From: JBIQKZ01 sp044464765
GTDB taxonomy: Bacteria > Pseudomonadota > Gammaproteobacteria > Burkholderiales > Burkholderiaceae_B
Direction of reading: 5' to 3'
Assembly (NCBI GenBank): GCA_044464765.1
Contig: JBIQKZ010000008.1
Span: 1-64,000 of the forward strand
DNA length: 64,000 nucleotides
Shown here: in pieces, positions 1 to 9,517 of the stretch
How the letters are laid out: each line of letters opens with the position of its first letter
Numbering within the stretch: position 1 is the first letter of the stretch
Position numbers and translations under genes: made by a program
The notes under the pieces: generated by a model
The model's input: only the letters and a program-made list of their open reading frames with translations
Database searches by the model: none
What the model was told of the DNA's origin: nothing

Positions 1-1
1 G

Positions 2-769
2 TCGGCGCATGCATTCCGGTGGCGCAAGCGCAGCTCGAAGGGCTGGCTGGACGCGGTGCGTCATGTTTCCACCATTCATGCACACGACCTCCATCATATC
101 GAGCGTCAAAAGCAGATCATCGATCGCAACACGCGCCACTTTCTGGAAAAGAAACCGGCCAATAATGTGCTAATGACTGGCGCGCGTGGGACGGGCAAGA
201 GCTCGCTGGTCAAGGCCATGCTGGCCGCCTACGGCGACCGGGGCTTGCGCCTGATCGAGGTCGACAAGGCCGACCTGGGCGATCTGGATGAAATCGTGGA
301 CCTGGTCAGCGGACGGCCCGAACGCTTTATCCTGTTCTGCGACGACCTGTCGTTTGAAGAAGGCGAGGCCGGTTACAAGGCGCTGAAATCGGTGCTGGAC
401 GGCTCAATCAGCTCGGCGGGCGACAATATCCTGATCTACGCGACGTCCAACCGTCGCCACTTGATGCCCGAATACCATAGCGAAAACCTAAGCGCCAAGC
501 ATCAGGCCGATGGTGAAATCCACCCGGGCGAAACCGTCGAAGAAAAAATCTCGCTGTCGGAACGGTTTGGCCTTTGGCTTTCGTTCTACCCATTCAAACA
601 GGACGACTACCTGGATATCGTCAACTACTGGTTGAAAGAACACGGCTGCACCGACGCAAACACCCAGGAGTCCCGCCTCGAAGCCTTGCAATGGGCACTA
701 GAGCGGGGCTCGCGGTCGGGACGGGTTGCGCGCCAGTTTGCCCGCGATTGGGCGGCCCGCCATGTCTAA
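2..769 (+). CDS. DUF815 family AAA+-like ATPase, 5' end outside window
   Basis: This is the 3' part of a P-loop ATPase of the DUF815 family. The reading frame is open from base 2, and the translated upstream residues (AFRWRKR and onward) match what I remember of the family before the GTG at 56, so the gene almost certainly begins before the window. A Walker A motif, GARGTGKSS, lies about 60 residues in, and an acidic Walker B-like strand (ILFCDDLSF) follows some 50 residues later. The family has no firmly known substrate. The last 8 bases overlap the start of the next gene, so the two are probably co-transcribed. In relatives it sits beside argJ and a Nudix gene. Confidence 0.85.
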   Translation, partial: SAHAFRWRKRSSKGWLDAVRHVSTIHAHDLHHIERQKQIIDRNTRHFLEKKPANNVLMTGARGTGKSSLVKAMLAAYGDRGLRLIEVDKADLGDLDEIVDLVSGRPERFILFCDDLSFEEGEAGYKALKSVLDGSISSAGDNILIYATSNRRHLMPEYHSENLSAKHQADGEIHPGETVEEKISLSERFGLWLSFYPFKQDDYLDIVNYWLKEHGCTDANTQESRLEALQWALERGSRSGRVARQFARDWAARHV

Positions 770-1814
770 GCCATTTGTCGACGTCGCCGCCGCCCTGGTC
801 CTTCAACCCGATGGCCGGCTTTTGCTGGCAGAACGCCCTGGCGACAAGCCTTGGTCGGGCTGGTGGGAGCTGCCTGGGGGCAAGATCGAGCCAGGCGAAA
901 GCGTCATCCAGGCGCTTACCCGCGAGCTGGACGAAGAGTTGGGCATTCAAGTAACCCAGGGCAATGCATGGGTCACCTACACCCATGAATATCCCAAAAC
1001 GATCGTCCGCCTGGCATTTTGCCGGGTGACCGGCTGGAACGGCACACCCTGGGGCGCCGAAGGGCAAAAGCTGGCCTGGGTCGACCCCCGGAAGCCTTTG
1101 CCCGTGGGCCCCTTGCTGCCGGCGGGCGAGCCGCCCCTACGCTGGCTGCTGCTGCCCGATCATTACCTGGTCACATCCATTGGCGGCCCCGACCGGCTGG
1201 CCAGTTACCTGCAAAAGCTGCAAGTGGCCCTGAAGTCGGGCATTCAACTGGTTCAGTTCCGTGAGCCCGGCTGGCCCAAAGGCCCCAATGATCAAACGGC
1301 GCTCGACGCCTTCTACCAGGTGCGCGACCTATGCCGTCGGCACGGCGCCCGCTGCCTGGTCAACAGCGTGCACCCCCATCTGTGGTGGCCGCTGGCTGAT
1401 GGCGTACACCTGCGTTCCAGCGATGCGGCGCAAATGCTAACGTCGGGCGAGACTGCCGCAATCGCCGAGATGGGGCAACCGGCGCCCGGCGTGGCCGATC
1501 CAGCCACACGGGAGGCCGCCCTGGATCGCGCGGGAGCACACCTGGTCCCGCGCCGTCTGCTGGGGATGTCCACCCATACCGAGGACGACCTGGTGCTGGC
1601 CCGCAAACTGCGCGCCGACTTTGCCGTGCTGGGCCATGTGCTGTCCACGCCCTCGCATGCGCAGGAAGGCCCAATGGGCTGGGCACGCTTCAAAGCTTTG
1701 GCCGAACACGCCGGCCTACCGGTGTTTGCCATCGGCGGTCAAACGCCGCTTACGTTCCAAACCGCCCAACGCAATGGCGCCCACGGCATTGCAGGCATAC
1801 GCAATCTGATCTAA
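762..1814 (+). CDS. Nudix hydrolase fused to a ThiE/TenI-like domain (MutT-type)
   Basis: A 350-residue bifunctional protein. Residues 1-130 form a Nudix domain with a complete Nudix box from Gly40 (GGKIEPGE, then RELDEELG), which suggests a MutT-like role in cleaning 8-oxo-dGTP from the nucleotide pool. Residues 140-350 resemble thiamine-phosphate synthase: ADGVHL, the GMSTHTEDD loop and the LPVFAIGG strand are recognisable. The pyrophosphate-binding region (QFREPGW) lacks the usual lysine, and about 35 extra residues precede the GMSTH loop, so catalysis by this half is doubtful. The ATG at 762 overlaps the upstream stop by 8 bases. The 3' end overlaps the convergent efflux operon by 4 bases. 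Confidence 0.88.
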   Translation: MSKPFVDVAAALVLQPDGRLLLAERPGDKPWSGWWELPGGKIEPGESVIQALTRELDEELGIQVTQGNAWVTYTHEYPKTIVRLAFCRVTGWNGTPWGAEGQKLAWVDPRKPLPVGPLLPAGEPPLRWLLLPDHYLVTSIGGPDRLASYLQKLQVALKSGIQLVQFREPGWPKGPNDQTALDAFYQVRDLCRRHGARCLVNSVHPHLWWPLADGVHLRSSDAAQMLTSGETAAIAEMGQPAPGVADPATREAALDRAGAHLVPRRLLGMSTHTEDDLVLARKLRADFAVLGHVLSTPSHAQEGPMGWARFKALAEHAGLPVFAIGGQTPLTFQTAQRNGAHGIAGIRNLI

Positions 1815-3322
1815 GAGTTGCCGGCAGGTGGCGGCTCCGCCGCGGAAGACGACGGCGCCTCGCCGGCTGCCGTGCCGTTCCAGCCGCCGCCCAGGGCCGC
1901 AATTAATTGCACGCTGGCAATCAGCCGTTCGGTCTTTAACGACAAGGCCGAACGCTCGGCGGCCAAAGCGCTGGTTTGCACTTGCACCACACTCAGAAAA
2001 TCGATGATGCCGGCCTCATATTGATTGCGGGTCAGTTCCAGTGACTCCCGCGCGGCAGCCAATGCACGCGCCTGGGTATCCTGCTCCCGGCCCAGGCCGT
2101 GCAACTGAACCAGGTAATCTTCTACTTCACGCAGCGCGGTCAGCACCGTCAGGCGGTATCCCGCCACTTGCGCATCGTAAGCGGCGCGTGTCTGGTCCAC
2201 GCGTGCCTGGCGCGCTCCGCCATCGAATATCGTCAGGGCCAATGAAGGACCCAGCGACCAGAAATTGAAAGGCGCAGTCAGCCATTGCGCCCATTGCCCG
2301 CTTCGAAACCCGCCCTGCGCGCTAAGCGTCAGGTCGGGAAACCACGCCGCCTGGGCAATACCGATTTGCGCATTGGCCGCCGCTGTGCGCCGCTCTGCCG
2401 CGGCAACGTCGGGGCGACGCTCCAGCAGGTGCGACGGCAAGCCCACCGGTATCGTCGGAACATCCACGATGCCGGGCGAAAAGGCCAGGCCAAAATCAGA
2501 CGGGGCACGGCCCATCAGCACCGCCAGCGCATGTTCGAATTGCGCACGCTGGCGCTCGGTGGCTTGATACTGCACCCGCGCGTTTTCAAGCTGAGTGCGC
2601 GCCGCAGCCACATCGGCCTGCGCGGCAACCCCCACCGCATAGCGGTTTTGCGTCATCTGCAAGGACTGTTCGTACGCCTTTACGGTCTGTTCATACAGAC
2701 GCTTTTCTGCATCCAGGCCGCGCAAGCGAAAATACGTCTGGGTCAGCGTGGACTGCATGCTCAGCCGGGTATTGGCCAGATCGGCCGTGCTGGCCTGCGC
2801 ACCGGCCTCGCCGGCTTCGATCGTGCGGCGCACTTCGCCCCACAGATCGGGCTCCCAACTGACCGCGCCGTTCACGCTGTATTGGCTCGACGCACTGCTG
2901 CCCGAGGCGCTGGACGACGCTTGTCCCGACCCACTGCCGGCGCGGGCCACCGACGCCCCGGCCGATACGGTCGGGAAAAACCCCGCATTGGCGCCTCGCA
3001 GTAAAGCCTGCGCCTCGCGATACTGGGCTTCGGCCTGAATGATGTTTAAGTTGGAGGCCAACAACTCAGCCATCAGGCGGTCAAGTTCGGCATCGTCGTA
3101 CAGACGCCACCAGTCGGCACGCAAGGCGTCGTCGCTCGGCTGGGCCTGTTTCCAGCCGGCGACTTCCTTGTAGCCTTCGCCCACCGCCACGGTTGGGGCG
3201 ACGTAATCCGGCCCTACGGCGCATCCGGCCAGGGCAAGAACCAGGACTAGGCCGCCCAGCACTCCAGGGCGACGCCAAGCCGGCTGCTTTGCTTTAAAGA
3301 GAAGAGAATCGAACGTATACAT
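1811..3322 (-). CDS. RND efflux outer-membrane factor (OprM/NodT family lipoprotein)
   Basis: A 503-residue outer-membrane channel subunit for tripartite RND efflux. An N-terminal signal sequence ends in the lipobox LAGC with the lipidated cysteine at about residue 34, followed by AVGPDYVAP, typical of OprM-type proteins. Two outer-membrane-efflux repeats follow, rich in coiled-coil heptads. The C-terminus is a short Pro/Ala/Ser tail. Its ATG overlaps the stop of the upstream permease as TAATG, which suggests translational coupling. It is the last gene of the four-gene operon and probably supplies the exit duct for both permeases. Confidence 0.93.
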   Translation of the reverse strand: MYTFDSLLFKAKQPAWRRPGVLGGLVLVLALAGCAVGPDYVAPTVAVGEGYKEVAGWKQAQPSDDALRADWWRLYDDAELDRLMAELLASNLNIIQAEAQYREAQALLRGANAGFFPTVSAGASVARAGSGSGQASSSASGSSASSQYSVNGAVSWEPDLWGEVRRTIEAGEAGAQASTADLANTRLSMQSTLTQTYFRLRGLDAEKRLYEQTVKAYEQSLQMTQNRYAVGVAAQADVAAARTQLENARVQYQATERQRAQFEHALAVLMGRAPSDFGLAFSPGIVDVPTIPVGLPSHLLERRPDVAAAERRTAAANAQIGIAQAAWFPDLTLSAQGGFRSGQWAQWLTAPFNFWSLGPSLALTIFDGGARQARVDQTRAAYDAQVAGYRLTVLTALREVEDYLVQLHGLGREQDTQARALAAARESLELTRNQYEAGIIDFLSVVQVQTSALAAERSALSLKTERLIASVQLIAALGGGWNGTAAGEAPSSSAAEPPPAGNS

Positions 3323-6300
3323 TATGTGTTCCCTTGGGACGTGCGGGCCATTCTACGGCGCAGCTTATCCAGGTACAGGTAAACCACCGGCGTCGTGTAA
3401 AGCGTAAGAACTTGACTCAGAATCAGGCCGCCCACGATGGTGATCCCCAGCGGCCGGCGCAACTCGACCCCGGCGCCGGACGCCAGCACCAGCGGCAACG
3501 CGCCAAACATGGCTGCGGCAGTGGTCATCATGATGGGCCTGAAACGAACCAGGCAGGCCTCGAAGATGGCATCGCGCGACGACAGGTTGCGCTCTCGCTC
3601 GGCCTGCAAGGCAAAGTCCACCATCATGATGGCGTTCTTTTTCACAATGCCGATCAACAGAAAAACCCCGATCAGCGCGATCAGCGAAAACTCGTAGCCC
3701 AGCATCAGCAGCGCCAGCAGCGCGCCGATCCCGGCCGATGGCAAAGTCGACAGAATCGTAATCGGATGCACATAGCTCTCGTACAACATGCCAAGCACAA
3801 TGTACATCGTCACCAACGCCGCCAGTATCAGCCAGGGCTGCTGGGCAAGCGATTCCTGCAACTCGCGCGCATTGCCCTGGAAGCCCGCCTGGATCTGGTC
3901 GGTTGGCAAACCGGTGCGCGCCACCGCATTCTCAATCGAGCGCGTCGCCTGCTCCAGCGAAACGCCGGGCGCAAGGCTGAAGGAAACCGTATCAGCCGCA
4001 AACAGACCCTGGTGCCTGACGCTGAGCGGCGAATTGCCCACCTCGAAACGCGTGAAGGCGGCCAGCGGCACCCGGTTGCCGTCTTGCGTGACCACTTGGA
4101 CCAGTTTCAGGGACTCCGCATCCTGAGCGTAGCGCTCTTCCACTCCCATGACGACATGGTATTGATTCAAGGGACCGTAGATCACCGACACCTGGCGTTG
4201 GCTGAAGGAGTTGTTCAACGTGGAGGCAATCAGCGACATGCTGACCCCCAAACGGGTCGCCGCGTCGCGGTCGATGACCAGTTCGACCCGCCGCCCTTTG
4301 TCTTCGACATCGGAATCCACATCGACCAGTTCGGGCAGCCCCGCCAGCGCCGTCTGCACCTTGGGCAGCCATTCCTTGAGCATGGACAACTCGCTGGCCA
4401 TCAAGGTGTAGTCGTACGACGCCGAGCTTTGCCGCCCGCCGATGCGAAGGTCCTGATGCGGAACCAGGGTAAGGCGTGCGCCGGGCACCCCGGTGAACTG
4501 GCTGCGCAAGCGATTGACGACCTCGGTCGCACTGGCCTTGCGTTCTTCCAGAGGCTTAAGCTGAATCATCATGAAGCTGGAATTGCTGCCTCCACGTCCT
4601 CCCACGAAACCCGTCACGCTTTCAATGGCAGGATCGCTGAGCAAGCGAGAACGGAACATCTCGAGCTTGGGTCGCATCGCCTGAAACGAGGTGCCTTGGT
4701 CAACGCGGAAAAAACCCATCAACTGCCCGGTATCTTCCTGGGGGAAGAAACCCTTAGGCACCACGGTATATAGATAGACGTTCAGCCCGACGGTGCCGAC
4801 CAGCACCAAAAGGGTCAGGCGGCTGTGCCGCAACGCCCAGCCCAGGGATGCTTTATAGCCTCGCCAGAACATACCGCCCATGCCATACAGACCACGCATC
4901 AAGCGGCCCGGGCGACGTTTCTTCGGCGGCTTGCGGCGCAGCAGATGGGCGCACATCATGGGCGTAAGAATCAGCGACAGCACAAGGGACACCAGAATGG
5001 CGGCGGACAGCGTCACCGCGAACTCGCGAAACAGGCGGCCCACCATGCCGTCCATCAGCAAAATAGGAATAAAGACAGCCACCAGCGACAAGCTCATCGC
5101 CACCACGGTAAAGCCCACTTCACGCACGCCCCGGATGGCTGCCTTCAATGGCGACATGCCTTTTTCGATATGGCGCATGATGTTCTCCAGCACCACAATA
5201 GCGTCGTCCACCACGAAGCCCGCTGCCACGATCAGGGCCATCAGCGAAATGGTATTCAAGGTAAAGCCGAACCACCACATCAGGCTGAAGGTCGTAATCA
5301 GCGATGCCGGCACCACAATGCTGGGGATCAAGGCCGCCCGGATATTGCGCAAGAACACCAGGACCACCAGCACCACCAGGATGACGGCAATGATCAGAGT
5401 CAGCTCGGCTTCATGTAGCGAGGCGCGAATGCTGGGCGTGCGATCTTGCGCGATGGTCAGGTCGACGCTGGCCGGCACCATGGCCTGGAAGGCCGGCAGT
5501 TGCTCGCGGATCGCGTCGACGGTTTCAATGATGTTCGCATCGGGCTGACGACGCACCATCAGCAGCACCGCCTGCCGGTCGTTGAAGAAACCGGCGTTGT
5601 TTTCGTCTTCGACCGAATCCTCGACCTTGGCCACGTCCTGCAGGCGCACGGGCGATCCGTCGCGCCACGCGATGATCAAGGGCCGATACTGCGCTGCCCG
5701 CGTTAGTTGCGCCCCAGACGTTACTTGCCAGTTGTATTGCCCGTTCTCCACCACCCCATTAGGCCTTAGGGTATTGGCATTATTCAAGGCGCTGCGCACG
5801 GAATCCAACGGGATGCCGGCCGCCGCCAGCGCCTGGGGATCCAGGCTGACCCGGATTGCCGGCAAGGAACTGCCGCCCACCGACACCTCGCCCACACCCG
5901 GCACCTGGGCCAGCTTTTGGGCGATGACGGTGGCGGCCAGATCGTAAAGCTCGCCCTGACTGGCGGTGCCCGACGTCAGCGCAATCACCATAATAGGCGC
6001 CGACGCGGGATTCACTTTGTTATAGGTAGGATTGCCGCGCAAGCCCGACGGCAGCATGGTGCGCGCTGCGTTGATGGCCGCCTGCACGTCGCGCGCGGCG
6101 CTGTTGATGTCGCGATCCATGTCGAACATCAGTGTCACCCGGGTCGAGCCTTCGGAACTGCGCGACGTCATTTCCGATACCCCGGCAATCGATCCCAGCG
6201 CCTGCTCCAGCGGCGTGGCCACGCTGGACGCCATGGTCTCGGGGCTGGCGCCGGCCATACGGGCCGACACCGAAATCATTGGAAAATCCACCTGCGGCAA

Positions 6301-6408
6301 AGGCGCCACCGGCAATAAACGATAGGCCAACACCCCTGTCAAAACCAGCGCCAGGCACACTAGAGTGGTCGCCACCGGCCGGATGATGAACAGGGCCAGA
6401 AACCTCAT
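3322..6408 (-). CDS. mdtC: RND multidrug efflux permease, MdtC-like
   Basis: A 1028-residue inner-membrane proton/drug antiporter of the HAE1 RND family. I chose the ATG at 6408 because it gives the standard N-terminus (MRFLALFIIRPVATTL) and overlaps the preceding permease stop by 4 bases; a longer in-frame start lies inside that gene. The proton-relay aspartates are visible in transmembrane helix 4 (FVVDDAIVVLENI), and the paired lysine in helix 10 (GIVKKNAIMMVDFA). Two large periplasmic loops are present. It pairs with the adjacent permease, as in E. coli MdtBC, where the two form a heteromeric pump. The specific assignment to MdtC rather than another heterodimer partner is by position and similarity. 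Confidence 0.9.
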   Translation of the reverse strand: MRFLALFIIRPVATTLVCLALVLTGVLAYRLLPVAPLPQVDFPMISVSARMAGASPETMASSVATPLEQALGSIAGVSEMTSRSSEGSTRVTLMFDMDRDINSAARDVQAAINAARTMLPSGLRGNPTYNKVNPASAPIMVIALTSGTASQGELYDLAATVIAQKLAQVPGVGEVSVGGSSLPAIRVSLDPQALAAAGIPLDSVRSALNNANTLRPNGVVENGQYNWQVTSGAQLTRAAQYRPLIIAWRDGSPVRLQDVAKVEDSVEDENNAGFFNDRQAVLLMVRRQPDANIIETVDAIREQLPAFQAMVPASVDLTIAQDRTPSIRASLHEAELTLIIAVILVVLVVLVFLRNIRAALIPSIVVPASLITTFSLMWWFGFTLNTISLMALIVAAGFVVDDAIVVLENIMRHIEKGMSPLKAAIRGVREVGFTVVAMSLSLVAVFIPILLMDGMVGRLFREFAVTLSAAILVSLVLSLILTPMMCAHLLRRKPPKKRRPGRLMRGLYGMGGMFWRGYKASLGWALRHSRLTLLVLVGTVGLNVYLYTVVPKGFFPQEDTGQLMGFFRVDQGTSFQAMRPKLEMFRSRLLSDPAIESVTGFVGGRGGSNSSFMMIQLKPLEERKASATEVVNRLRSQFTGVPGARLTLVPHQDLRIGGRQSSASYDYTLMASELSMLKEWLPKVQTALAGLPELVDVDSDVEDKGRRVELVIDRDAATRLGVSMSLIASTLNNSFSQRQVSVIYGPLNQYHVVMGVEERYAQDAESLKLVQVVTQDGNRVPLAAFTRFEVGNSPLSVRHQGLFAADTVSFSLAPGVSLEQATRSIENAVARTGLPTDQIQAGFQGNARELQESLAQQPWLILAALVTMYIVLGMLYESYVHPITILSTLPSAGIGALLALLMLGYEFSLIALIGVFLLIGIVKKNAIMMVDFALQAERERNLSSRDAIFEACLVRFRPIMMTTAAAMFGALPLVLASGAGVELRRPLGITIVGGLILSQVLTLYTTPVVYLYLDKLRRRMARTSQGNT

Positions 6409-9400
6409 GAGCGCGCCTCTTCCATGCCGCCCGCCGCCCCTTGCTTGCGTATCCGGCGTGACAACCGGTCGAACATCAGGTAGATCACCGGCGTGGTGAA
6501 CACCGTAAGCAACTGGCTGCACAGCAAGCCGCCCACCATCACCAGCCCCAGCGGCTGACGAAGCTCGGAACCCGCGCCCGTGGAGAGCATCAAGGGCAAG
6601 GCGCTGAACAAGGCGGCCAGTGTCGTCATCATGATGGGACGGAACCGCAGCACAGCGGCCTCAAAGATGGCCGCGTCCGGCGCAAGCCCGCGCGTTCGCT
6701 CCGCGTCCAGCGCAAAGTCAATCATCATGATGGCGTTCTTCTTGACGATGCCGATCAGCAAAATAATGCCGATCACGCCAATCATGTCCAGCTCGCTGCC
6801 CGTCAGGAGCAGGGCCAAAAGAGCGCCAATGGCTGCGGAAGGCAACGTGGAAAGAATGGTGACGGGATGGATATAGCTTTCGTACAAAATCCCCAGCACG
6901 ATGTACATGGCAACGACGGCGGCAAGCATCAGCCATAAGGTGCTATCGAGCGACGCCTGGAACGCCCGGGCTGCGCCCTGGAACCTGGTTTCAATAGAAG
7001 CCGGCATGCTCAGCTCGGCCTGGGCTTTCTGGATGGCATCCACCGCGCTGGACAGGGAGACGCCAGGCGCCAGGTTGAATGAGACGGTCACGGCCGGAAA
7101 TTGCCCTAGGCGCTCGATCGAAAGCAGAGTATTGGTCTCGTGGACACGCGCGATGCTGGTCAACGGCACCGGCCCGCCCTCTGCCGTCGGCACATAGATC
7201 TGGTCCAGCGCAGCGGGCGTCTGTCGGTAGGCCGGCGCCACTTCCAGCACCACGCGATACTGTGCAGACTGTGTGAAGATCGTGGAAATAAGCCGTTGCC
7301 CAAAGGCGTCGTACAGGGCCTCGTCGATCGACGCAGTCGTTACGCCCAATCGCGCGGCGGCATCGCGATCGATTTCCAGGCTGGTTTGCAGCCCCCCTTC
7401 TTGCAAGTCGTCGGCCACATCGACCAGCTCCGGCAACTGCCGCAGGCGCTCCTGCAACTGCGGCACCCATTCCAGCAAGTTGTCTCGATCCGGATCGGAC
7501 AGCGTCATTTGATACTGGGTCCGGCTGACCCTATCGTCGATGCTCAGATCCTGCACCGGCTGCATGAATACCTGCAAGTCGCCCATGTTAGTCAGTTGTT
7601 CGCCGAGCCTGCGAATAATGGCGGATGCGTTCGAGTTGCGTTCCTCCGCCGGGATCAGCGCAATCTGCATCCGGCCCGTGTTCAGCGTGGTATTGGTGCC
7701 GTCAATTCCTATAAACGACGAGACTGCCGCGACATCGGGATCCTGAAGAATAAGTTCGACCGCCTGTTGCTGACGGGCTGCCATCGCCCCGAACGACACT
7801 GTCGCCGGCGCCTGGCTAATGGCCTGGATCAATCCCGTATCCTGCTGCGGAAAAAAGCCCTTGGGCACCATTACATACAGCAAGGCGGTTGCCGCCAGGG
7901 TTGCCAGGGCGACAATCAAGGTAAGGCCTTGATGCCGCAGCACTACACGCAACGAACGCTCGTACCAGGCCAGCAAGCCATCAACCCAGCCGCCCATCCG
8001 GGCGCGAAACCCGGTATGGGCCATTTCCGACTTGGGCCGCAGCATGTAGGCGCACATCATGGGCGTCAACGTTAGCGAGATCGCAAGGGAGATCAGTATG
8101 GCCACTGCCAGCGTAATGGCAAACTCGCTGAACAGGCGGCCAATGACATCGCTCATGAACAACAAGGGTATCAACACCGCAATCAACGACAGGGTCAGCG
8201 AGATCAGGGTGAAGCCGATCTGGGCCGCCCCCTTCAACGACGCCTGCAACGCATTTTCTCCCGCCTCCATGTGCCGGGCGATGTTCTCGATCATGACGAT
8301 GGCGTCATCCACCACAAAGCCGGTGGCAATGGTCAATGCCATCAGCGTCAGATTATTGACACTGAAACCCGCTAGATACATAACGGCAAACGTGCCCACC
8401 AAGGACAAGGGCACGACCACGCCGGGAATAAAGGTGGCGGTCCAGCTGCGCAGAAACACAAACGTGACCAGCACCACCAAGGCGATGGCCAGCAGCATCT
8501 CGATCTGAACATGCCGCACCGAATCCCGAATGGTCTGGGTGCGGTCGCTGGCCACGGCAACATCGACGCCAATGGGCAAAGCCTGTTTAAGGGATGGCAA
8601 GAGCGCCTTGACCCGATCGACCACCTCGATGACGTTGGCGCCCGGCTGACGCTGGATATTCACGAGAACCGCCGGCTCAGCGCCAATCCAGGCGGCCTGG
8701 CGCAGGTTCTCGGCGTCTTGCACGGCAACCGCCACATCCTTGAGACGCAGGGCCGCGCCATCTTCATAGGTCAGGATCAGGTTCTCGTAGTCCTGGACGG
8801 AGCGCAATTGGTCGTTGGCGTTGATCGTAGTGGACCGTTCAGGGCCGTCCAGATTGCCTTTGGGCTGGTTGACATTAGCGCCGACAATGGCGCTGCGCAG
8901 GGACGAAAGCGTTAGCCCATGGGCCGCCAGCGCCTGCGGGTTGGCCTGTATGCGAACTGCAGGCCGCTGCCCCCCCGCAATGCTGACCAGCCCGACGCCG
9001 GAAATCTGCGAAAGCTTCTGCGCCACGCGGATATCGATCAGATCGCGCACTTCGTACAAGGGCAGGGTTGGCGATGTGACGGCCAGGCTGATGACAGGCG
9101 TATCCGCAGGATTAACCTTGTGATAGGTGGGCGGCGCGGGCAAGTCGCCGGGCAGCAAGTTGGACGCGGCGTTGATCGCCGCCTGAACCTCTTGCTCGGC
9201 CACATCCAGGGGCAGATCCAGGTCAAACTGGAGTGTGATCATCGACGCCCCGCCCGAGCTGGACGACGTCATCTGGGTCAGCCCCGCCATCTGGCCAAAC
9301 TGCCGCTCCAGTGGCGACGTGACCAAGGCCGCCATCACATCCGGGCTTGCGCCCGGGTACAGCGTGGACACCTGGATGGTCGGGTAATCGACCTCGGGCA

Positions 9401-9509
9401 ACGCCGACACCGGCAACAGCCGATAGGCCAGCAAGCCCGCGATCAGCAACGCAACCATGGAAAGGGTCGTTGCGACCGGACGCAAGATGAACAAGCGGGA
9501 GAAATTCAC
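6405..9509 (-). CDS. mdtB: RND multidrug efflux permease, MdtB-like
   Basis: A 1034-residue inner-membrane RND permease that starts MNFSRLFILRPVATTLSM. It keeps the helix-4 double aspartate (FVVDDAIVMIENIARH) and the helix-10 lysines (IVKKNAIMMIDFALDAER), so it should be active in proton coupling. Its overall length and two duplicated halves are normal. It lies 8 bases after the adaptor gene and overlaps the next permease by 4 bases (ATGA). Together the two permeases, the adaptor and the outer-membrane factor form a complete export machine. Confidence 0.9.
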   Translation of the reverse strand: MNFSRLFILRPVATTLSMVALLIAGLLAYRLLPVSALPEVDYPTIQVSTLYPGASPDVMAALVTSPLERQFGQMAGLTQMTSSSSGGASMITLQFDLDLPLDVAEQEVQAAINAASNLLPGDLPAPPTYHKVNPADTPVISLAVTSPTLPLYEVRDLIDIRVAQKLSQISGVGLVSIAGGQRPAVRIQANPQALAAHGLTLSSLRSAIVGANVNQPKGNLDGPERSTTINANDQLRSVQDYENLILTYEDGAALRLKDVAVAVQDAENLRQAAWIGAEPAVLVNIQRQPGANVIEVVDRVKALLPSLKQALPIGVDVAVASDRTQTIRDSVRHVQIEMLLAIALVVLVTFVFLRSWTATFIPGVVVPLSLVGTFAVMYLAGFSVNNLTLMALTIATGFVVDDAIVMIENIARHMEAGENALQASLKGAAQIGFTLISLTLSLIAVLIPLLFMSDVIGRLFSEFAITLAVAILISLAISLTLTPMMCAYMLRPKSEMAHTGFRARMGGWVDGLLAWYERSLRVVLRHQGLTLIVALATLAATALLYVMVPKGFFPQQDTGLIQAISQAPATVSFGAMAARQQQAVELILQDPDVAAVSSFIGIDGTNTTLNTGRMQIALIPAEERNSNASAIIRRLGEQLTNMGDLQVFMQPVQDLSIDDRVSRTQYQMTLSDPDRDNLLEWVPQLQERLRQLPELVDVADDLQEGGLQTSLEIDRDAAARLGVTTASIDEALYDAFGQRLISTIFTQSAQYRVVLEVAPAYRQTPAALDQIYVPTAEGGPVPLTSIARVHETNTLLSIERLGQFPAVTVSFNLAPGVSLSSAVDAIQKAQAELSMPASIETRFQGAARAFQASLDSTLWLMLAAVVAMYIVLGILYESYIHPVTILSTLPSAAIGALLALLLTGSELDMIGVIGIILLIGIVKKNAIMMIDFALDAERTRGLAPDAAIFEAAVLRFRPIMMTTLAALFSALPLMLSTGAGSELRQPLGLVMVGGLLCSQLLTVFTTPVIYLMFDRLSRRIRKQGAAGGMEEARS

Positions 9510-9517
9510 AGTTGGTC

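Noticed and set aside
3334..4773. A 479-codon frame on the plus strand opposite the MdtC-like gene
   Set aside because: It is a high-GC antisense shadow: His/Gln/Arg rich, no family signature, and it lies wholly over a clear RND permease. The same applies to long frames opposite metH (21223-22497) and the FAD/Fe-S enzyme (39767-40828).
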